A DNA stretch of 7,852 bases, taken from NCBI RefSeq assembly GCF_934359325.1, contig NZ_CAKRLH010000075.1:1-7852 (forward strand), written 5' to 3'. The position numbers and the translations under genes are program-made. Of the stretch, positions 1 to 7,148 are shown piece after piece. Below the pieces are notes generated by a model. It saw only the letters and a list, made by a program, of their open reading frames with translations. It did not search any database and was not told the DNA's origin. The stretch's first letter is position 1. Each line of letters begins with the position of its first letter. The DNA is from an uncultured Porphyromonas sp. (GTDB lineage: Bacteria; Bacteroidota; Bacteroidia; Bacteroidales; Porphyromonadaceae).

Positions 1-504
1 TACAACCTCAATCACATCTCCACAGGGGATCTCCTGCGTGCAGAGATCAAGAAGGGAACTCCCCTGGGGAAGAAGGTAGAGGGGCTCATCAGTGAGGGAC
101 ACCTCGTACCCGATGAGACCATCGTGAGTATCATGGAGGGGCATATCAAGGATCCCGGTGAGTATGCAGGCATCATCTTCGATGGCTTCCCCCGCACGGT
201 TGCCCAGGCTGAGGCGCTGGACGCGATGCTGAGTACTCACGGCGAGAGCGTCACTCTCCTACTGGAGCTAAAGGTAGGCGAGGAGGAGCTCATCAGCCGC
301 ATCCTGGAGCGTGGAAAGGTCTCCGGTCGAGCTGATGACAACGAAGAGTCGGCTCGTGAGCGACTCAAGGTCTACCACAGTGAGACTGAGCCGGTCCGCA
401 ACTTCTACTCCAAGCAAGGCAAGTACGTTGTTGTAGAGGGCGAGGGTAGTATCGATGAGATCACAGAGCGGATCATCAAGGCGATCGATAACTTCGTCGC
501 CTGA
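1..504 (+). CDS. adk: Adenylate kinase, 3' part (5' end outside window)
   Basis: Adenylate kinase catalyses ATP + AMP = 2 ADP in the cytoplasm. The frame is open from base 1 and ends with TGA at 502-504, giving 167 residues. The visible part begins just before the NMP-binding motif ISTGDLLR (residues 7-14 of the fragment), continues through the GFPRT motif (about 62-66) and the short lid segment GRADD (about 108-112), and ends with a normal C-terminal helix. There is no cysteine-bearing zinc lid, so this is a short-lid adenylate kinase. The N-terminal P-loop and roughly 20-25 residues are missing only because the window starts inside the gene; an internal ATG at 136 is not the real start. obgE follows 62 bases later on the same strand, an adk-obg order I associate with Bacteroidales. 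Identification is secure. Confidence 0.97.
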   Translation, partial: YNLNHISTGDLLRAEIKKGTPLGKKVEGLISEGHLVPDETIVSIMEGHIKDPGEYAGIIFDGFPRTVAQAEALDAMLSTHGESVTLLLELKVGEEELISRILERGKVSGRADDNEESARERLKVYHSETEPVRNFYSKQGKYVVVEGEGSIDEITERIIKAIDNFVA

Positions 505-566
505 TACCGTTTTTTAGTAGATCCCCATTGCATTTGGAATAAGTTCCCTCTGAAGAAATACGTGCC
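505..566 (+). other. adk-obgE intergenic spacer
   Basis: This 62-base spacer holds a run of six T at about 509-515, but no convincing hairpin precedes it, so I do not call a terminator. A TTTG at about 534-537 could serve as a Bacteroidota -33 element, but no TAnnTTTG sits at the right distance. The leader just before the obgE ATG is A-rich (GAAGAAATACGTGCC) without a strong Shine-Dalgarno box. The simplest reading is read-through from adk into obgE. Confidence 0.4.
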
Positions 567-1724
567 ATGGCTGAGTCAGGATTTGTCGATTACGTAAAGA
601 TCTATTGCCGGAGCGGCAAGGGAGGTCAGGGGTCTGTCCACTTCTACAGATCCAAGCGGAGTCCTAAGGGAGGCCCTGACGGAGGTGATGGCGGTCGCGG
701 AGGAGATGTTTATCTGAGGGGTGATCGGAACTACTGGACCCTCCTTCACCTTCGTTACAATCGCCACATATTTGCGGGCAATGGCAAGAGCGGTGGTGAG
801 AACAACCGTACGGGAACCGATGGAGATGATATCTACATCGACGTCCCACTCGGGACCGCCTGCTATGATGCCGACACGGGGGACTACATCACCGAGGTGC
901 GAGAGCATGGAGAGGTGATCCGGATCCTCAAGGGAGGACGTGGAGGACAGGGAAACACCCGCTTTGCCACCTCGACCAATCAGGCACCCCGCTTTGCTCA
1001 ACCCGGTGAGGCGCGCGAGGAGCGAGTGGTGATACTCCAGCTGAAATTGCTGGCTGATGTGGGACTGGTAGGCTTCCCCAACGCTGGGAAGTCGACCCTT
1101 CTATCCGCCATCACCACCTCCAAGCCTAAGGTGGCCAATTACCCCTTCACGACACTGGTCCCCAACCTTGGCATCGTGAAGTACCGTGATGGTCGCTCCT
1201 TCGTAATGGCGGACATCCCCGGGATCATCGAGGGTGCTGCTGAGGGAAAGGGACTTGGACTACGCTTCCTCCGTCACATCGAGCGCAATGCCGCCCTACT
1301 CTTCCTCATCCCCTCCAATGCTGACAACATAGCTAAAGAGTACGAGGTGCTTCTGGGCGAGCTCGAGAAGTACAATCCCTCGCTACTGGAGAAGAATAGG
1401 GTCCTGGGCATCTCAAAGTCCGACCTCATCGATGAGGATCTCGAGGAAATGATCCGCGAGACTCTCCCAGAGGGGGTGCCGGTCTGCTTCTTCTCCTCGG
1501 TGACTGGGCAGGGAGTGGCAGAGCTCAAGGATCTGATCTGGAAGAGCATTACCGTTAATAACTTTGAGGCTGTCTCTCCCCTGGTTGAGCAGAATCTCAA
1601 TCGTACCCTGCAAGGGGTCGAGCTCGTTGAGAGCGAAGATGATGCTGAGGAGTCCTCCGACACTGACGAGGAGTCTGCGGAGACTGATGCCGGAGGTAGG
1701 ATGCATGACGAGGATCCCTACTGA
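567..1724 (+). CDS. obgE: Obg-family GTPase ObgE/CgtA
   Basis: Obg is an essential ribosome-associated GTPase involved in large-subunit maturation and growth or stress control. The protein has 385 residues. Residues 1-158 form the glycine-rich Obg fold (GGDGG and GGRGGQGN repeats). The G domain follows: G1 GFPNAGKS at 169-176, the switch I TT at 195-196, G3 DIPG at 216-219, G4 as SKSD at 283-286 in place of NKxD, and G5 SSV at 310-312. The lysine-aspartate pair of G4 is kept. The C-terminus from about residue 351 is a low-complexity acidic tail rich in Glu, Asp and Ser, with no OCT domain. The ATG at 567 is chosen because the protein starts directly with the conserved N-terminal strand ([15 protein letters not shown]). 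It lies between adk and gltX on the same strand. Identification is secure. Confidence 0.98.
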   Translation: MAESGFVDYVKIYCRSGKGGQGSVHFYRSKRSPKGGPDGGDGGRGGDVYLRGDRNYWTLLHLRYNRHIFAGNGKSGGENNRTGTDGDDIYIDVPLGTACYDADTGDYITEVREHGEVIRILKGGRGGQGNTRFATSTNQAPRFAQPGEAREERVVILQLKLLADVGLVGFPNAGKSTLLSAITTSKPKVANYPFTTLVPNLGIVKYRDGRSFVMADIPGIIEGAAEGKGLGLRFLRHIERNAALLFLIPSNADNIAKEYEVLLGELEKYNPSLLEKNRVLGISKSDLIDEDLEEMIRETLPEGVPVCFFSSVTGQGVAELKDLIWKSITVNNFEAVSPLVEQNLNRTLQGVELVESEDDAEESSDTDEESAETDAGGRMHDEDPY

Positions 1725-1771
1725 TCCTATGACCCAACGACAGCGACAGAACGATAGATAAGAATACAGAC

Positions 1772-3301
1772 ATGACTGATACTACTCCATCACAGGTAAG
1801 AGTACGATTTGCACCCAGTCCTACCGGACCACTTCATATCGGTGGTGTACGCACCGCTCTTTATAACTACCTCTTTGCCAAAAATCAGGGTGGAAAGATG
1901 CTCCTGAGGATCGAGGATACCGACTCTCGTCGGTTTGTCCCCGGAGCAGAGGAATACATCGTCGAGTCCCTCAACTGGCTTGGCATCCATATCGATGAGG
2001 GTGTAGGTGTGGGAGGTGAGTATGGTCCCTACCGCCAGAGCGAGCGCAGGGACATCTACCGCAAGTATGTCCGTGAGCTGCTGGATAGTGGTCAGGCCTA
2101 TAAGGCGTACGACACCCCTGAGGAGCTGGAGCAGGCTCGCGAGAGTACCAAGAACTTCCAGTACGATGCATCCACCCGTATGGGTATGCGCAACTCGCTC
2201 GTACTGACTGAGAGCGAGTGCGAGGAACTGGAGCAGGCTGGCGTACCCTACGTTGTGAGGCTTCGGATAGAGCCGGGAGAGGCGATCAGCTTTACCGATA
2301 TGGTACGCGGTGAGGTGACCATCAACTCCTCGGAGCTTGACGACAAGGTACTCTACAAGCAGAGCGATGACCTCCCCACCTACCATCTGGCCAACGTAGT
2401 AGATGATCATCTGATGAAGATCTCTCACGTCATCCGCGGAGAGGAGTGGGTCACATCCACACCCCTCCATGTCTTGCTATATCGTGCCTTTGGCTGGGAG
2501 AATGAGATGCCTCGATTTGCCCACCTACCCCTTTTACTTAAGCCCGAGGGTAGTGGAAAGCTCAGCAAGAGAGATGGGGACAAGTTTGGCTTTCCGGTCT
2601 TCCCCCTTCGCTGGGAGTCACCTGAGGACGGAGCTGTGAGCCCGGGCTATCGCGAGAGCGGCTACCTGCCTGAGGCGGTGGTTAATTTTCTCGCTCTCCT
2701 GGGGTGGAATCCCGGTGACGACATAGAGCTTATGCCTATGAATGTCCTCATCCGTCGGTTTGACCTCAGCAGTGTCAATAAGAGTGGCGCCCGCTTCGAT
2801 TACGAGAAGGGAAAGTGGTTCAACGAGCAGTACATCCGAATCTGCGACCTCGACCGCTTAGCCGACCTCTGTAAGCCTTACCTTGAGCAGGCGGGCATCA
2901 CTTGCGACCACCACAAGTTGGTCTGTGCCCTTGAGCTGACACGCGAGCGTCTGACTCTCCTCCCGGACGTCGTAGAGCAGACCGGATACCTTCTCCAGGC
3001 GCCGACAGACTTTGACGAAAAGTCGGTCAAGAAGCGGTGGAAGGAGGATAGCGCCAAGCAACTTACTGAGTACCTCGAGTATATCGACACCTTCCCGAGG
3101 CCTCTCGATGTGAAGCTACTCGATGAGAAGACTCACGGCTGGCTGGAGGAGAAAGGCTATAAGATCGGAGTGGTGATGAACGCCCTCAGAGTGGCTCTCG
3201 TAGGGAAGGCGATAGGGCTCTACATCTACGACATCATCGACTTCATTGGTGTCAAGGAGACGAAGCAAAGGGTTCAGTACGCCATTGAGCGACTGGGCTG
3301 A
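1772..3301 (+). CDS. gltX: Glutamate--tRNA ligase (GluRS)
   Basis: This class I aminoacyl-tRNA synthetase attaches glutamate to tRNA-Glu in the cytoplasm. It has 509 residues, normal for the family. The HIGH-type signature lies in [11 protein letters not shown] (residues 15-25) and the KMSKS-type loop reads KLSKR (263-267), as is usual for GluRS. The zinc-binding cysteine cluster found in some GluRS after the first half of the Rossmann fold is absent: the segment reads [12 protein letters not shown]. After KLSKR there is an insertion of about 20 residues ([13 protein letters not shown] and following) before the conserved [17 protein letters not shown] block; I recall this as typical of Bacteroidota enzymes. 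The helical anticodon-binding half follows. The ATG at 1772 places the first strand ([11 protein letters not shown]) at the expected position; the leader is A-rich. The gene starts 47 bases after obgE and ends at a strong terminator. Whether it is discriminating or non-discriminating cannot be told from sequence alone. Confidence 0.98.
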   Translation: MTDTTPSQVRVRFAPSPTGPLHIGGVRTALYNYLFAKNQGGKMLLRIEDTDSRRFVPGAEEYIVESLNWLGIHIDEGVGVGGEYGPYRQSERRDIYRKYVRELLDSGQAYKAYDTPEELEQARESTKNFQYDASTRMGMRNSLVLTESECEELEQAGVPYVVRLRIEPGEAISFTDMVRGEVTINSSELDDKVLYKQSDDLPTYHLANVVDDHLMKISHVIRGEEWVTSTPLHVLLYRAFGWENEMPRFAHLPLLLKPEGSGKLSKRDGDKFGFPVFPLRWESPEDGAVSPGYRESGYLPEAVVNFLALLGWNPGDDIELMPMNVLIRRFDLSSVNKSGARFDYEKGKWFNEQYIRICDLDRLADLCKPYLEQAGITCDHHKLVCALELTRERLTLLPDVVEQTGYLLQAPTDFDEKSVKKRWKEDSAKQLTEYLEYIDTFPRPLDVKLLDEKTHGWLEEKGYKIGVVMNALRVALVGKAIGLYIYDIIDFIGVKETKQRVQYAIERLG

Positions 3302-3314
3302 TACCTATATCAAG

Positions 3315-3360
3315 AAAAAAGCAGGACGTAAAGCTTAGTGCTTTGCGTCCTGCTTTTTTT
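3315..3360. terminator. Bidirectional rho-independent terminator between gltX and the acyltransferase gene
   Basis: The arms at 3321-3333 (GCAGGACGTAAAG) and 3341-3353 (CTTTGCGTCCTGC) pair over 13 positions with a single T/G wobble at 3329/3345. The loop is 7 bases (3334-3340). An A-run (3315-3320) flanks the left arm and a T-run (3354-3360) follows the right arm, so both strands show a stem followed by U residues in RNA. It sits 13 bases after the gltX stop codon and one base from the stop of the opposing acyltransferase gene (3362-3364). It therefore serves both convergent units. On the minus strand the wobble becomes an A/C mismatch, so that direction may be slightly weaker. Confidence 0.93.
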
Positions 3361-3361
3361 C

Positions 3362-4243
3362 TCACCGTTTCTCGTACTTGAAGCGCTTATGACTCCATAG
3401 GTAGTAAGCCGGATCCCTTCGGATCATCTCCTCTAGGAGCTTATAGAACTGCTGCGTGAGTGTGAAGCCCCCCTGGTCGTCCTCCTTGTCATAGGGCATA
3501 GGGATGACTCTCACACTCCAGTAGCCTCTCCGCACACGATGCATATCGAGGAAGTAAGCAGTCAGATCCAGTCTCCTTGTGATTTTCTCTGCCCCGACAT
3601 GCGTGGGTACCTGCCGACCAAAGAAGTCAATATAATGATGAAGTTTGTCTGCAGAGGGAGACTGATCAGCCACATATCCTACCCCAAATGGCTTTCCCGA
3701 CTGTTTCGCTGAGAGCACATACCGCAGAGTATCCCTCATCTCAACCGACTTACTGCCATGAGCCTGACGATTGGCAAGGATGATCTGGTCAGAGACCGGG
3801 TCGTGGAGCTGAGAGTAGATCTGTGCACAAGTGACCCCGGGAAGCCAGAGAGCGATGGAAGGGATCCACTCCCACTGACCATAGTGACCGATATAGAGGG
3901 TAAAATTGCGTCCGCTGGCGGTATCCTCGCGGATCTGCTCTATGCCCTCAAAGGTGATGTGCTCCTTCATCTCCTCCACCGACCAAGTCATCATCTTCGG
4001 TGCCTCGAGTATCAGTTCGCAGAAGTAGCTGTAGAAATCCTTCGCAATCTTTCTCCTTTCCTGCCGAGTAAGCTCCGGGAAGGCGATCTCAAGATTGCGG
4101 TCTACCACCTCCCTACGATACCGTACCACATCCCTGATCACCCAGGCCAAGAAATCGGACAGACGGTAGAGCCGCCGGAGGGGGATCCTCCCGAGCCGGC
4201 GCCAGAGCCTAAGTACCCACTTAATCTTCTTTTCTTCTGTCAT
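3362..4243 (-). CDS. LpxL/HtrB-family lipid A (Kdo2-lipid A) acyltransferase
   Basis: Members of this family (Pfam Lip_A_acyltrans) transfer an acyl chain from acyl-ACP onto lipid A precursors at the inner membrane. Numbered from the ATG at 4241-4243 the protein has 293 residues, close to the usual length. The catalytic HX4E motif is at H120-E125 (GHYGQWEW). Other conserved landmarks are the N-terminal YRLSDFLAW membrane-associated segment (about 26-35), a VVDRNLEIAFPE block (about 46-57), ADQSP (192-196) and the C-terminal YYLWSHKRFK (280-289). A GTG directly upstream (4244-4246) abuts the hexosaminidase stop codon and could add one residue; I prefer the ATG. It is the last gene of the minus-strand operon and stops at the shared terminator. 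The acyl position and chain cannot be inferred; action on another aminolipid or sugar lipid remains possible. Confidence 0.9.
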   Translation of the reverse strand: MTEEKKIKWVLRLWRRLGRIPLRRLYRLSDFLAWVIRDVVRYRREVVDRNLEIAFPELTRQERRKIAKDFYSYFCELILEAPKMMTWSVEEMKEHITFEGIEQIREDTASGRNFTLYIGHYGQWEWIPSIALWLPGVTCAQIYSQLHDPVSDQIILANRQAHGSKSVEMRDTLRYVLSAKQSGKPFGVGYVADQSPSADKLHHYIDFFGRQVPTHVGAEKITRRLDLTAYFLDMHRVRRGYWSVRVIPMPYDKEDDQGGFTLTQQFYKLLEEMIRRDPAYYLWSHKRFKYEKR

Positions 4244-4246
4244 CAC

Positions 4247-6193
4247 TCACTGGAGCATATCGTCTACAAAAACTGCCGTTGCCATCCACTTGACCGGTGC
4301 ATACCATGCACTTCCGACAAAGGAGCCGACGGGGATTTTCAGTAGTAACGTATTCCACCCCTTTCGCAGAGTTACTTGTGTCGGAGGTCTCATCGTATAA
4401 TTCTCGTCCCAGAACGGAATCTCAGGGTCGCCCTTCTGCCCCGAGTGAGCCCATAGGGGAGGAGCAATAGCCTCGCCATTAAGCCATATCTGGGCATCGG
4501 TATTGCTCCACTTACCCTTGGGGAAAGCATCCGCCCATTGCGACCTCGAGTAATCGTAAAAGCCGATCCATAGACCCGACTCTCGCTCCTCGTCACTCCA
4601 GACTCGCCGATATGCATAAACAGTCTGATTGGGGGCGGGATCGATCCATAGCCCCTTGATCTGCGGATCCCAGAAGTGCCTAAGTATCAGTGTACCTCCA
4701 ATAAAGGTCGTGTCGGGTGTCAGGCTCTCCAATTCCTCTTCGGGTAGTGCCTCGACAGGGAAGGTCATGGCCGTCTTGCCGCCATTTGGATAGGAACCAA
4801 ATATGCTCCAGCGGATCTCAGACTGGGGTATGTAAGGGAAAGGAAGCCCTTGCATATATCTCTTACCATAGATACAGAGCCGCCGCTCAAAGTCTCTAAA
4901 GCACTCGAAGTCTCTATCCTGACTAAGACTGACGAAGTTGTCTACATATCCGCCTCCTCCCCAGCCTTTTTCTGCAAAGGCAACAAGCGAGGGATAGGTC
5001 GGATTATGGACATGATTAAGATCGCCATAGAGCAGATTCCGATCATTCCATAAGCACAGTTCCCCACCAAGTAAGTGCTCATCATTATTGTCGGAGTCAC
5101 TGTCCAGGATGCTGTGATAGAAGATCGAGACAACACTCTCCAGCGGGTCCATGTGATTGATGTAGAGGTTTCGAGAGTCTATCTTTGCAACCTTGGGATT
5201 ATCGATCTCTGACTTCTCTGCGGCGCTCCAGAGCTGACGGATCACAGTCTCGGGATAATTGCCGCCAGGGCTCCAGCCGATCGCTTTCACCCCCTTCGTC
5301 TCTAGGAATGAGACCACAGTGGGTACAAAGTCCCGATTGTGTATCTTCACTTCGTCCGCACCTATATGCAGATAAGGACAGTCGACGTGTGAGAGAAACT
5401 CGTCCAGCAACTCCAGAACGATCGCCTGCCCCTTCTCGCTCTGCATGGAGCAGCCCATCGCCCTCTCAAATGCAGCGGAGTGACCCGGCATATCTATCTC
5501 AGGGAGGAATAGGATAAACCGTTCCTCGCAATACCGGCGAAGTTCCTCAAGCTCTTCATAACGGTAGAATAACCCCTTGTCTCTCGTCATCGTAGACGGG
5601 TTATTGAGCTCGGGATACAGCCGACTCTCGAGGCGCCACGCCACATCCTCGGTGGCGTGGAAGTGGAAGACATTAAGCTTCAGGCCGGCCATGGCATCGA
5701 TCTGCTGCTTCAGCAGCACCACCGACTGATAGTTGCGCCCCACATCCGCCATAAATCCCCGCCAGCGAAAGGCTGGTGCATCCTCCACCAGTCCACAGGG
5801 AATGCCGGAGTCGGAGACCAATTGTCTCAGCGTCTGTATCCCATTGTACACTCCCCTTATCGACCTCCCCTCAATAAGGACCTCTGATGGGGAAACAAGG
5901 ACACGGTATGCCTCAACACTTGGGCTAAATGAGAGCGTATCCGTACAGCGGAGGGAGAGGGTCACCTCATCATGCCCTGCTCGGCGTGGAAAAGCTCGCT
6001 CTATTGCAGGCGTAAGAGTGGAAAGACTGTCGCTCGATAGTTGTGGAATGAGGGCGAAGTCTGGGGGGATCGCCCCTCGATGCTGCTCCGCAAGGAGTGG
6101 ACGGGGGGTGATCTCCCTATATCGTGAGTCCTGAGCGAAAACAGAACTAATGGATGCCAGAGCCAGACATAGAAGTATGAAAGGTCTATTCAT
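4247..6193 (-). CDS. Secreted GH20 beta-N-acetylhexosaminidase
   Basis: The gene encodes a 648-residue exported glycoside hydrolase of family 20, which removes terminal beta-linked GlcNAc or GalNAc by substrate-assisted catalysis. Residues 1-20 look like a Sec signal peptide (MNRPFILLCLALASISSVFA) with likely cleavage before Q21. No lipobox is seen, so it is probably periplasmic or secreted. Residues about 26-128 form the GH20b accessory domain. The catalytic barrel runs from about 143: the substrate arginine is R153 in DVGR, the LPEIDMPGHS block is at 230-239, and the catalytic Asp-Glu pair is D280-E281 in HIGADEV. GGELCLW follows at 376-382. The usual H-x-H-x-T-D-D-x-x-W motif appears as HFHATEDVAW (177-186), a conservative Asp-to-Glu change. 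The C-terminal region from about 490 looks like a beta-rich domain (WLNGEAIAPPLW; KGWNTLLLKIP). It starts 1 base after the lipoprotein stop codon and the acyltransferase start lies 3 bases beyond its own stop, indicating coupled translation. Its natural glycan is unknown. Confidence 0.93.
   Translation of the reverse strand: MNRPFILLCLALASISSVFAQDSRYREITPRPLLAEQHRGAIPPDFALIPQLSSDSLSTLTPAIERAFPRRAGHDEVTLSLRCTDTLSFSPSVEAYRVLVSPSEVLIEGRSIRGVYNGIQTLRQLVSDSGIPCGLVEDAPAFRWRGFMADVGRNYQSVVLLKQQIDAMAGLKLNVFHFHATEDVAWRLESRLYPELNNPSTMTRDKGLFYRYEELEELRRYCEERFILFLPEIDMPGHSAAFERAMGCSMQSEKGQAIVLELLDEFLSHVDCPYLHIGADEVKIHNRDFVPTVVSFLETKGVKAIGWSPGGNYPETVIRQLWSAAEKSEIDNPKVAKIDSRNLYINHMDPLESVVSIFYHSILDSDSDNNDEHLLGGELCLWNDRNLLYGDLNHVHNPTYPSLVAFAEKGWGGGGYVDNFVSLSQDRDFECFRDFERRLCIYGKRYMQGLPFPYIPQSEIRWSIFGSYPNGGKTAMTFPVEALPEEELESLTPDTTFIGGTLILRHFWDPQIKGLWIDPAPNQTVYAYRRVWSDEERESGLWIGFYDYSRSQWADAFPKGKWSNTDAQIWLNGEAIAPPLWAHSGQKGDPEIPFWDENYTMRPPTQVTLRKGWNTLLLKIPVGSFVGSAWYAPVKWMATAVFVDDMLQ
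5636..5660 (-). repeat. Perfect 9-bp inverted repeat inside the GH20 gene
   Basis: CCACGCCAC (5636-5644) and GTGGCGTGG (5652-5660) are perfect inverted copies separated by 7 bases, so the mRNA can form a GC-rich hairpin. It lies over the codons for the active-site segment HATEDVAW (residues 179-186). No T-run follows on the coding strand, so it is not a terminator. It may simply reflect codon choice in a conserved motif. Confidence 0.55.
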
Positions 6194-6194
6194 C

Positions 6195-6707
6195 TCAGTA
6201 GCCGATAATTAAATCTCTTCCGCGGACCATGGCAGGATAGCGCTTCAGCACCGCCGCCGGCAGGTCCTTACGGATCTGCTGTCCCACACCAAGCGATAGA
6301 TCGTATACGGCACCGCACTTGTCGCAGGTGGCAGACATCAGTGTCTCCATTGCCGGGGCATGATCCGGTCTTACCCCCCCCGCCGTGGGATAGCAGAGGG
6401 GACACTGAGCATCATATGCCGCATAGCCACCACCCTCTACCTCACCCGGAAGTCCATGGCATACGAGCAGCCCCCCCACTCCGAGCAGATCACTCTGATG
6501 ACGAGGAGTAATGATAAGGATCGCAGTCTGAGGGGAGGCAATTGACCTTCCCTCGGCGGACATAAGGTCTATGGTGTAGCTCACCGGGAGATCCGGCAGT
6601 CGATCCTGTATGGAGGGATGACTGCATGAGGAGAAGGTCACGGCAATCACCAGTGCTGTGAGAGAGTGAAGGAGCGGGTAGAGTACGTCCGACTTACTTC
6701 TTGCCAA
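6195..6707 (-). CDS. Putative lipoprotein with two CxxC pairs, Rieske-like/zinc-ribbon-like
   Basis: The 170-residue product begins with a 27-residue lipoprotein-type signal: Arg and Lys near the start, a hydrophobic stretch at about 8-25, then FSSC with the candidate lipidated cysteine C28. The mature part contains GVGGLLVCHG (76-85), AAYDAQCPLC (C102, C105), CDKCGAVYDL (C128, C131) and a final YPAMVRGRDLIIGY. The order (GGLLV, AYDxxCPxxC, CxxCGxxYDL, GxG) resembles small Bacteroidales proteins annotated as Rieske-like. Here, however, the ligand set is four cysteines instead of the Cys-x-His plus Cys-x-x-His of a 2Fe-2S Rieske centre. Zinc or rubredoxin-like iron binding is therefore possible; the function is not known. 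The only start that keeps the signal peptide is TTG at 6705-6707, inside the end of the SRPBCC gene (14-base overlap); no in-frame ATG lies upstream nearby. The reading frame holds two G tracts, annotated separately. The GH20 gene follows after 1 base. Confidence 0.8.
   Translation of the reverse strand: MARSKSDVLYPLLHSLTALVIAVTFSSCSHPSIQDRLPDLPVSYTIDLMSAEGRSIASPQTAILIITPRHQSDLLGVGGLLVCHGLPGEVEGGGYAAYDAQCPLCYPTAGGVRPDHAPAMETLMSATCDKCGAVYDLSLGVGQQIRKDLPAAVLKRYPAMVRGRDLIIGY
6374..6381 (-). repeat. G8 homopolymer tract in the CxxC lipoprotein gene
   Basis: Eight consecutive C on the plus strand (eight G in the coding strand) cover the codons for A109-G110-G111-V112, between the two CxxC pairs. 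The base sequence after the tract is TAAGA, so losing one G would bring TAA into frame immediately and remove the second CxxC pair. Gaining one G would shift the frame and scramble the C-terminus. In the sequence given the frame is intact. Confidence 0.9.
6471..6477 (-). repeat. G7 homopolymer tract in the CxxC lipoprotein gene
   Basis: Seven consecutive C on the plus strand (seven G in the coding strand) cover V77-G78-G79 of the lipoprotein. This is the second tract of at least seven G in the same 513-base gene, about 90 bases upstream (in the coding sense) of the G8 tract. Confidence 0.9.
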
Positions 6708-7125
6708 GGAAGCGATCCACGTCCAGGAGTTCGAGACTATCAGCCATCTTATCCAGCATAGGCTGCAGCTTAGTCTTCACCATACCGGCGACGAAGGAGG
6801 GTGCCTCTACTTCGACAGACACTTGAGTCTTGGTATTGTCGCCATCGGGCTGAAAATTGAGCACCAGCTCCACCGGCACCGGAGCTCCCTCTGCCTTGTA
6901 GCTGACAAGAGAGGGTTTCTCTATGCGGTTGCGACGAAGGGTAATGTCACCGACAAAAGGAAGCTTAGCAGCGATGCTATTATCGGTTACGGAGACGTCC
7001 TTAAACATCGGCTTATCGCCCACCTTGCTCAGGAAGTGACGTGCCGACTCCGGCTCTCCCGCTAGATCAAATACCGTCTCTATATCCTTCTTAATGGTAA
7101 ACGGTCTGCTATTGATTACCTGCAT
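6694..7125 (-). CDS. SRPBCC-fold (START/polyketide cyclase-like) small protein
   Basis: A 143-residue cytoplasmic protein with no signal peptide or membrane segment. Its pattern fits the SRPBCC/Bet v1-like helix-grip fold: an opening strand with a phenylalanine (INSRPFTIKKDIETVFDLAG), a central set of beta strands (SIAAKLPFVGDITLRRNRIEKP, LVSYKAEGAPVPVELVLNFQ), and a long C-terminal helix (about 111-135) ending in FLGKK. Proteins of this fold often bind hydrophobic ligands in an internal cavity, but no ligand can be inferred here. The ATG at 7123-7125 lies 23 bases after the pyrE stop codon. The stop codon (TAA, 6694-6696) lies inside the beginning of the lipoprotein gene. I recall a similar protein next to pyrE in other Bacteroidales, which supports a conserved pairing. 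Confidence 0.8.
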   Translation of the reverse strand: MQVINSRPFTIKKDIETVFDLAGEPESARHFLSKVGDKPMFKDVSVTDNSIAAKLPFVGDITLRRNRIEKPSLVSYKAEGAPVPVELVLNFQPDGDNTKTQVSVEVEAPSFVAGMVKTKLQPMLDKMADSLELLDVDRFLGKK

Positions 7126-7148
7126 ATCTATCGTCTATTCTATGTCCA

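Noticed and set aside
283..286. Obg residues 283-286 (genomic about 1413-1424): G4 motif SKSD instead of NKxD as a sign of a defective GTPase
   Set aside because: The coordinates given are protein residues. The key lysine and aspartate are kept, and I recall SKSD as the usual form in Bacteroidota Obg proteins, so it is not a defect.
509..540. Possible terminator or Bacteroidota promoter between adk and obgE
   Set aside because: The T-run has no preceding stem, and the TTTG at about 534-537 lacks a TAnnTTTG partner at 19-21 bases.
576..1001. Minus-strand open frame of 141 codons inside obgE
   Set aside because: It is antisense to the glycine-rich Obg domain; repetitive glycine codons keep the opposite frame free of stops.
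1790..2470. Long open frame of 226 codons on the minus strand inside gltX
   Set aside because: It lies fully opposite a well-conserved gltX sequence, its translation shows no recognisable domain, and it has no promoter or leader of its own. It is a mirror effect of GC-rich codons.
3758..4345. Plus-strand open frame of 195 codons across the acyltransferase start
   Set aside because: It overlaps two well-supported minus-strand genes and its product looks like random translated sequence rich in Pro and Leu, with no family resemblance.
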